From: an uncultured Bacteroidales bacterium
Lineage (GTDB): Bacteria; Bacteroidota; Bacteroidia; Bacteroidales; P3
Direction: 5' to 3'
Length of the DNA stretch: 58,780 nt
Assembly (NCBI GenBank): GCA_944320465.1
Contig: CALUHO010000017.1
Span: forward strand, 1 to 58,780
Part shown: piece after piece, positions 56,901 through 58,780 of the stretch
Layout of the letters: each line of letters starts with the position of its first letter
Numbering within the stretch: position 1 is the first letter of the stretch
Position numbers and translations under genes: made by a program
Notes under the pieces: model-generated
What the model was told of the DNA's origin: nothing
Databases searched by the model: none
What the model saw: the letters and a program-made list of their open reading frames with translations, nothing else

Positions 56901-57692
56901 ATTTCGGCCGACCGTCGGCAGGCGAGCGGTATCCGTGCGGCGATTATCCGCGAGAAAGGGATCAATGGCGACCGCGAGATGGCCTATTCGCTTTATCTGG
57001 CCGGTTTCGACGTGAAGGACGTGCATATGACCGACCTCATCAGCGGGCGTGAGACTTTGGACGATGTGAATATGGTGGTATATTGCGGCGGTTTCTCCAA
57101 CAGCGATGTCTTGGGGTCGGCCAAGGGCTGGGCCGGGGCTTTCCTGTACAACGAGAAGGCACGCCAGGCCTTGAAGCGTTTTTATGAACGGCCCGATACC
57201 TTGTCCTTGGGGATTTGCAACGGATGCCAGCTGATGGTGGAATTGGGCTTGCTGACATCGGATGACGAGCAGAAGCCCCGTATGCTGCATAACGATTCGC
57301 ATAAGTTCGAGAGCGAGTTCATCTCGCTGGCCATTCCTGAAAACAATTCGGTGATGTTCGGTTCCTTGGCAGGAAGCACGCTTGGCATCTGGGTGGCGCA
57401 CGGGGAAGGCAAGTTCAGCCTGCCTTACGCGCCTTCGCATTACCATGTCGTGGCTCGTTACGCGTACGATGCCTATCCGGCCAACCCGAACGGTTCTCCG
57501 GAAGCAATCGCGGGCTTGGTTTCGGCCGATGGCCGTCATTTGGCGATGATGCCGCATTTGGAAAGGGCTATCTTCCCCTGGCAATGCGCCTGGTATCCGG
57601 AAGACCGCCGTCTCTGGGACGAAGTGACTCCTTGGATCGAGGCGTTTGTCAATGCCCGGAAGTGGGTGGAAGAACATCGGGCAGTGAAATGA
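53991..57692 (+). CDS. purL: Phosphoribosylformylglycinamidine synthase, single-chain
   Basis: 1233 residues, the large fused form. It makes FGAM from FGAR, glutamine and ATP in purine synthesis. Order: N-terminal PurS-like domain, linker (FGFSQVNSEHCRHKIFNG at about 158-175), FGAM synthetase domain with KAETHNFPTTVEPFNGAATG and the second AIRS repeat, then the glutaminase domain with catalytic cysteine at about 1076 in LGICNGCQLM and a His/Glu near the end (PHLERAIFPWQ). The start MVFFFQTPRQNVIAVE fits the family. Confidence 0.97.
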   Translation: MVFFFQTPRQNVIAVEADHAFGSGEVERLVWLFDKAVLLDARSLSGWFVGPRKEMITPWSTNAVEITQNMGIQGISRIEEFFPVGGADASYDKMLQRLYNGIDDTVFKVDKQPDPIRYIEDIEAYDKEEGLALNPDEIGYLKQLSAKIGRPLTDSEVFGFSQVNSEHCRHKIFNGVFIIDGVEQESSLFKLIKKTSAENPNKLVSAYKDNVAFIEGPVVEQFAPSQPDTASFFDIHDIKTVISLKAETHNFPTTVEPFNGAATGTGGEIRDRLGGGKASLPLVGTAVYMTAYPRTAPGRDWESASIPPRPWLYQTPEEILIKASNGASDFGNKFGQPLICGSLLTFEHGENDKKYAYDKVVMLAGGVGFANQRDALKGTPEAGEKVVVLGGDNYRIGMGGGAVSSVATGQYDNAIELNAVQRANPEMQKRVSNVIRALAESDSNPIVSIHDHGAGGHLNALSELVEATGGKIDMAALPVGDPTLSAKEIVGNESQERMGMVIQEEDAERVRRIADRERSPIYVVGETTGDHRFVFEQADGVRPIDLAMEDMFGKTPRTYMHDHTVEEHYADVDYDVKNLGHYAEQVLQIEAVACKDWLTNKVDRSVTGKIARQQCQGQIQLPLSDCGVVALDYRGRSGIATSIGHAPQAALIDPAAGSILSVAEALTNIVWAPLADGLKSVSLSANWMWPCKNEGEDARLYKAVKACSDFACALGINIPTGKDSLSMTQKYGEEKVFSPGTVIISAGAEVADVRRVVSPVMQPVSGSALYHIDFSFDALKLGGSAFAQSLGKVGAQCPMVQDPDYFKEAFAALQEAVREGLLLAGHDISAGGILTCLLEMCFANTEGGAEVDFGAFPEKDLVKILFAENPGVVVQTAEPNRLEKLLHKAGVGFLRIGKPVAQRKLRVLKDGRKHEFDIDALRDLWFKSSYLLDRKQSGEDCAKARFENYKKQPLQVRFPASFKGKLSAYGISADRRQASGIRAAIIREKGINGDREMAYSLYLAGFDVKDVHMTDLISGRETLDDVNMVVYCGGFSNSDVLGSAKGWAGAFLYNEKARQALKRFYERPDTLSLGICNGCQLMVELGLLTSDDEQKPRMLHNDSHKFESEFISLAIPENNSVMFGSLAGSTLGIWVAHGEGKFSLPYAPSHYHVVARYAYDAYPANPNGSPEAIAGLVSADGRHLAMMPHLERAIFPWQCAWYPEDRRLWDEVTPWIEAFVNARKWVEEHRAVK

Positions 57693-57716
57693 ATGTAGCA
57701 GTCTGTTTTTGTTTAT

Positions 57717-57808
57717 CCCAAATCGGTCATTAGGCTTCGGGCAATCTGCCCGAAAGTCTCGTTTCCCCAATCAGAAACGGACTCGGCGTGTCTAATGACC
57801 GATTTGGG
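57717..57808. repeat. Family 1 MITE-like element, copy G (short form, 92 bp)
   Basis: Ends CCCAAATCGGTCATTAG and CTAATGACCGATTTGGG, with TTTAT on both sides (57712-57716 and 57809-57813). It holds the hairpin CGGGCAATCTGCCCG but not the large internal stem. It lies 24 bp after the purL stop and before its terminator, so it is probably in the purL 3' untranslated region. Confidence 0.9.
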
Positions 57809-57840
57809 TTTATAAGAAGAAAGTCCCCTTCATTGATTGA

Positions 57841-57880
57841 AGCGACCCTGATGGAGCATACTGGCAGGGTCGCTTTTTTT
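57841..57880 (+). terminator. Terminator of purL
   Basis: AGCGACCCTG pairs with CAGGGTCGCT across a 14-base loop and is followed by seven Ts. The MITE copy G lies between it and purL. Confidence 0.85.
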
Positions 57881-57953
57881 ATTACAGGTAGGTATTTTTC
57901 GTCATGCAGGGAAACATGATTCAGGGGCTATGGCCGTCCTTTTTAGCGTTCGC

Positions 57954-58670
57954 TTATCGGAAAAAGAGACTGATGCCGAATTGCAGGGGAACGAATTTCG
58001 AGTTGGAGATGCCGTCCATCCGAATGTCGGACTCGCCGAGGTACCACTGGCCTCTGCCGATTTGCTGGCTCCATTTTACATGGAATCCGATGCCGAAATC
58101 TTGGGTAATGTTCCAGTTGAAGGAGAATCCGATGCCAGCGTATCCTTGCGTACGCTGCTTCATATCGAGGGAACGGGCCGATGTCAGGTAATCGGGGATA
58201 GAGATGAGGTCGGAATTCAGTGCTTGGAAGTTGTCTATATGGAAACTGTTGAAGGCTACGCCTGCTGACAATTGTCCTATGATTTCGAATTTCTCACTTT
58301 TGAAGAGGGCATATTCCCCATAGGCACCTAATGTCCATTGGTTCATGATAAATCCCGTTTTCTGATGTTTGGGCGACCAGAAGTCTCCATTGTGGAGACC
58401 GGAGAATTCGAGGCCGAATCCCCATCTTTGAGGAGAATACCATCCGATTTGAGCTTCGGCACCAAAAGCATAATGGGGAAGCTGGATGGAAGGAAAGCCT
58501 TGGATGCTTTGAATGTCGTTCCTGAATTCTCCGCGGCCAAAGTCGGCCACAGCGATGACAGGCCTGCCTAGGATCTTCAAATGTAACTTGTTGTCTGTAC
58601 TGTCCGGTTGTACGGCATAAGCAGGGATGGCAAGGAGGAAAAAGGATAGGAAAAGGAATTTGTTTTTCAT
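57954..58670 (-). CDS. Outer-membrane beta-barrel-like protein of unknown function
   Basis: 238 residues with a clear signal peptide (MKNKFLFLSFFLLAIPAYAV). The mature part alternates polar and aromatic residues in strand-like runs (GFGLEFSGLHNGDF, WTLGAYGEYALF, GYAGIGFSFNWNITQDFGIGF) and ends in an aromatic-basic pair (GISLFFR), as in small outer-membrane barrels. I do not recognise a named family. It starts 110 bp before the window end. Confidence 0.75.
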   Translation of the reverse strand: MKNKFLFLSFFLLAIPAYAVQPDSTDNKLHLKILGRPVIAVADFGRGEFRNDIQSIQGFPSIQLPHYAFGAEAQIGWYSPQRWGFGLEFSGLHNGDFWSPKHQKTGFIMNQWTLGAYGEYALFKSEKFEIIGQLSAGVAFNSFHIDNFQALNSDLISIPDYLTSARSLDMKQRTQGYAGIGFSFNWNITQDFGIGFHVKWSQQIGRGQWYLGESDIRMDGISNSKFVPLQFGISLFFR

Positions 58671-58780
58671 GTCGGTTGTTTTAGGTGTTTTCTATATGAC
58701 GATTAAACCCGTTGGCGGAATTAATTTGGTTTGAGAATTATGTTTAAAAAGTTGCGCATATCGCCAATTTTTATTAACTT

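Overview
The window looks like chromosomal DNA of an anaerobic Bacteroidales bacterium. The signs are the promoter style (TAnnTTTG boxes without obvious Shine-Dalgarno sites), a TolC-type lipoprotein/RND/adaptor operon led by an AraC regulator, three SurA-like chaperones in a row, a Bacteroidetes-type tyrosine-recombinase remnant and, most tellingly, a succinate-to-butyrate (4-hydroxybutyrate) cluster with the gene content seen in Porphyromonas gingivalis. Porphyromonadaceae, Odoribacteraceae or Rikenellaceae are all possible; I cannot name the species.

Layout. 73-7066 (minus): araC, adaptor, RND pump and outer-membrane factor. 7498-7570: tRNA-Gln. 7786-13634 (minus): abfD, a NifU-like protein, 4-hydroxybutyrate CoA-transferase, 4-hydroxybutyrate dehydrogenase and succinate-semialdehyde dehydrogenase, together turning succinyl-CoA into crotonyl-CoA. 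14148-15845: phosphoglucomutase/phosphomannomutase. 16066-18170 (minus): cvpA, mlaF and mlaE (envelope lipid transport). 18549-24827: small lipoprotein, SprT-like protein, MsbA-like ABC exporter, M20 amidohydrolase, HdeD-like membrane protein, EamA transporter. 24983-32032: guaB, three periplasmic PpiC/SurA-type chaperones and a MoxR ATPase. 32033-35676: a gene-poor, repeat-rich island with one AAA/PD-(D/E)XK gene and a broken recombinase/LRR pseudogene. 35677-41536 (minus): thiamin operon thiE-thiG-thiC-thiH-thiF behind a TPP riboswitch, with a second ThiE/TenI-like gene upstream. 42838-48360: lemA, two TPM-domain genes, nfeD, floA, truA and a putative Mn/heavy-metal exporter. 48571-51028: mreBCD. 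51352-53481: methylmalonyl-CoA mutase large subunit, without its small subunit here. 53991-57692: purL. 57954-58670 (minus): outer-membrane barrel-like protein.

The most striking signal is in the spaces between genes. Two families of short, highly structured, transposase-less elements are present and both carry target-site duplications. Family 1 has seven copies, 19-bp inverted ends beginning CCCAAATCGG, forms of about 91 and 193 bp, and 5-bp A/T-rich duplications. Family 2 has three copies of exactly 204 bp, 13-bp inverted ends GAAGCTGTTTAAA, and 3-bp TNA duplications. Two family 2 copies differ by a paired C-G to G-C change inside a long predicted stem, which suggests the fold matters. These elements sit at stop codons, beside promoters and around the pseudogene scar. 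I do not recognise either family as a named element.

No CRISPR array, complete insertion sequence, prophage or rRNA gene is visible.
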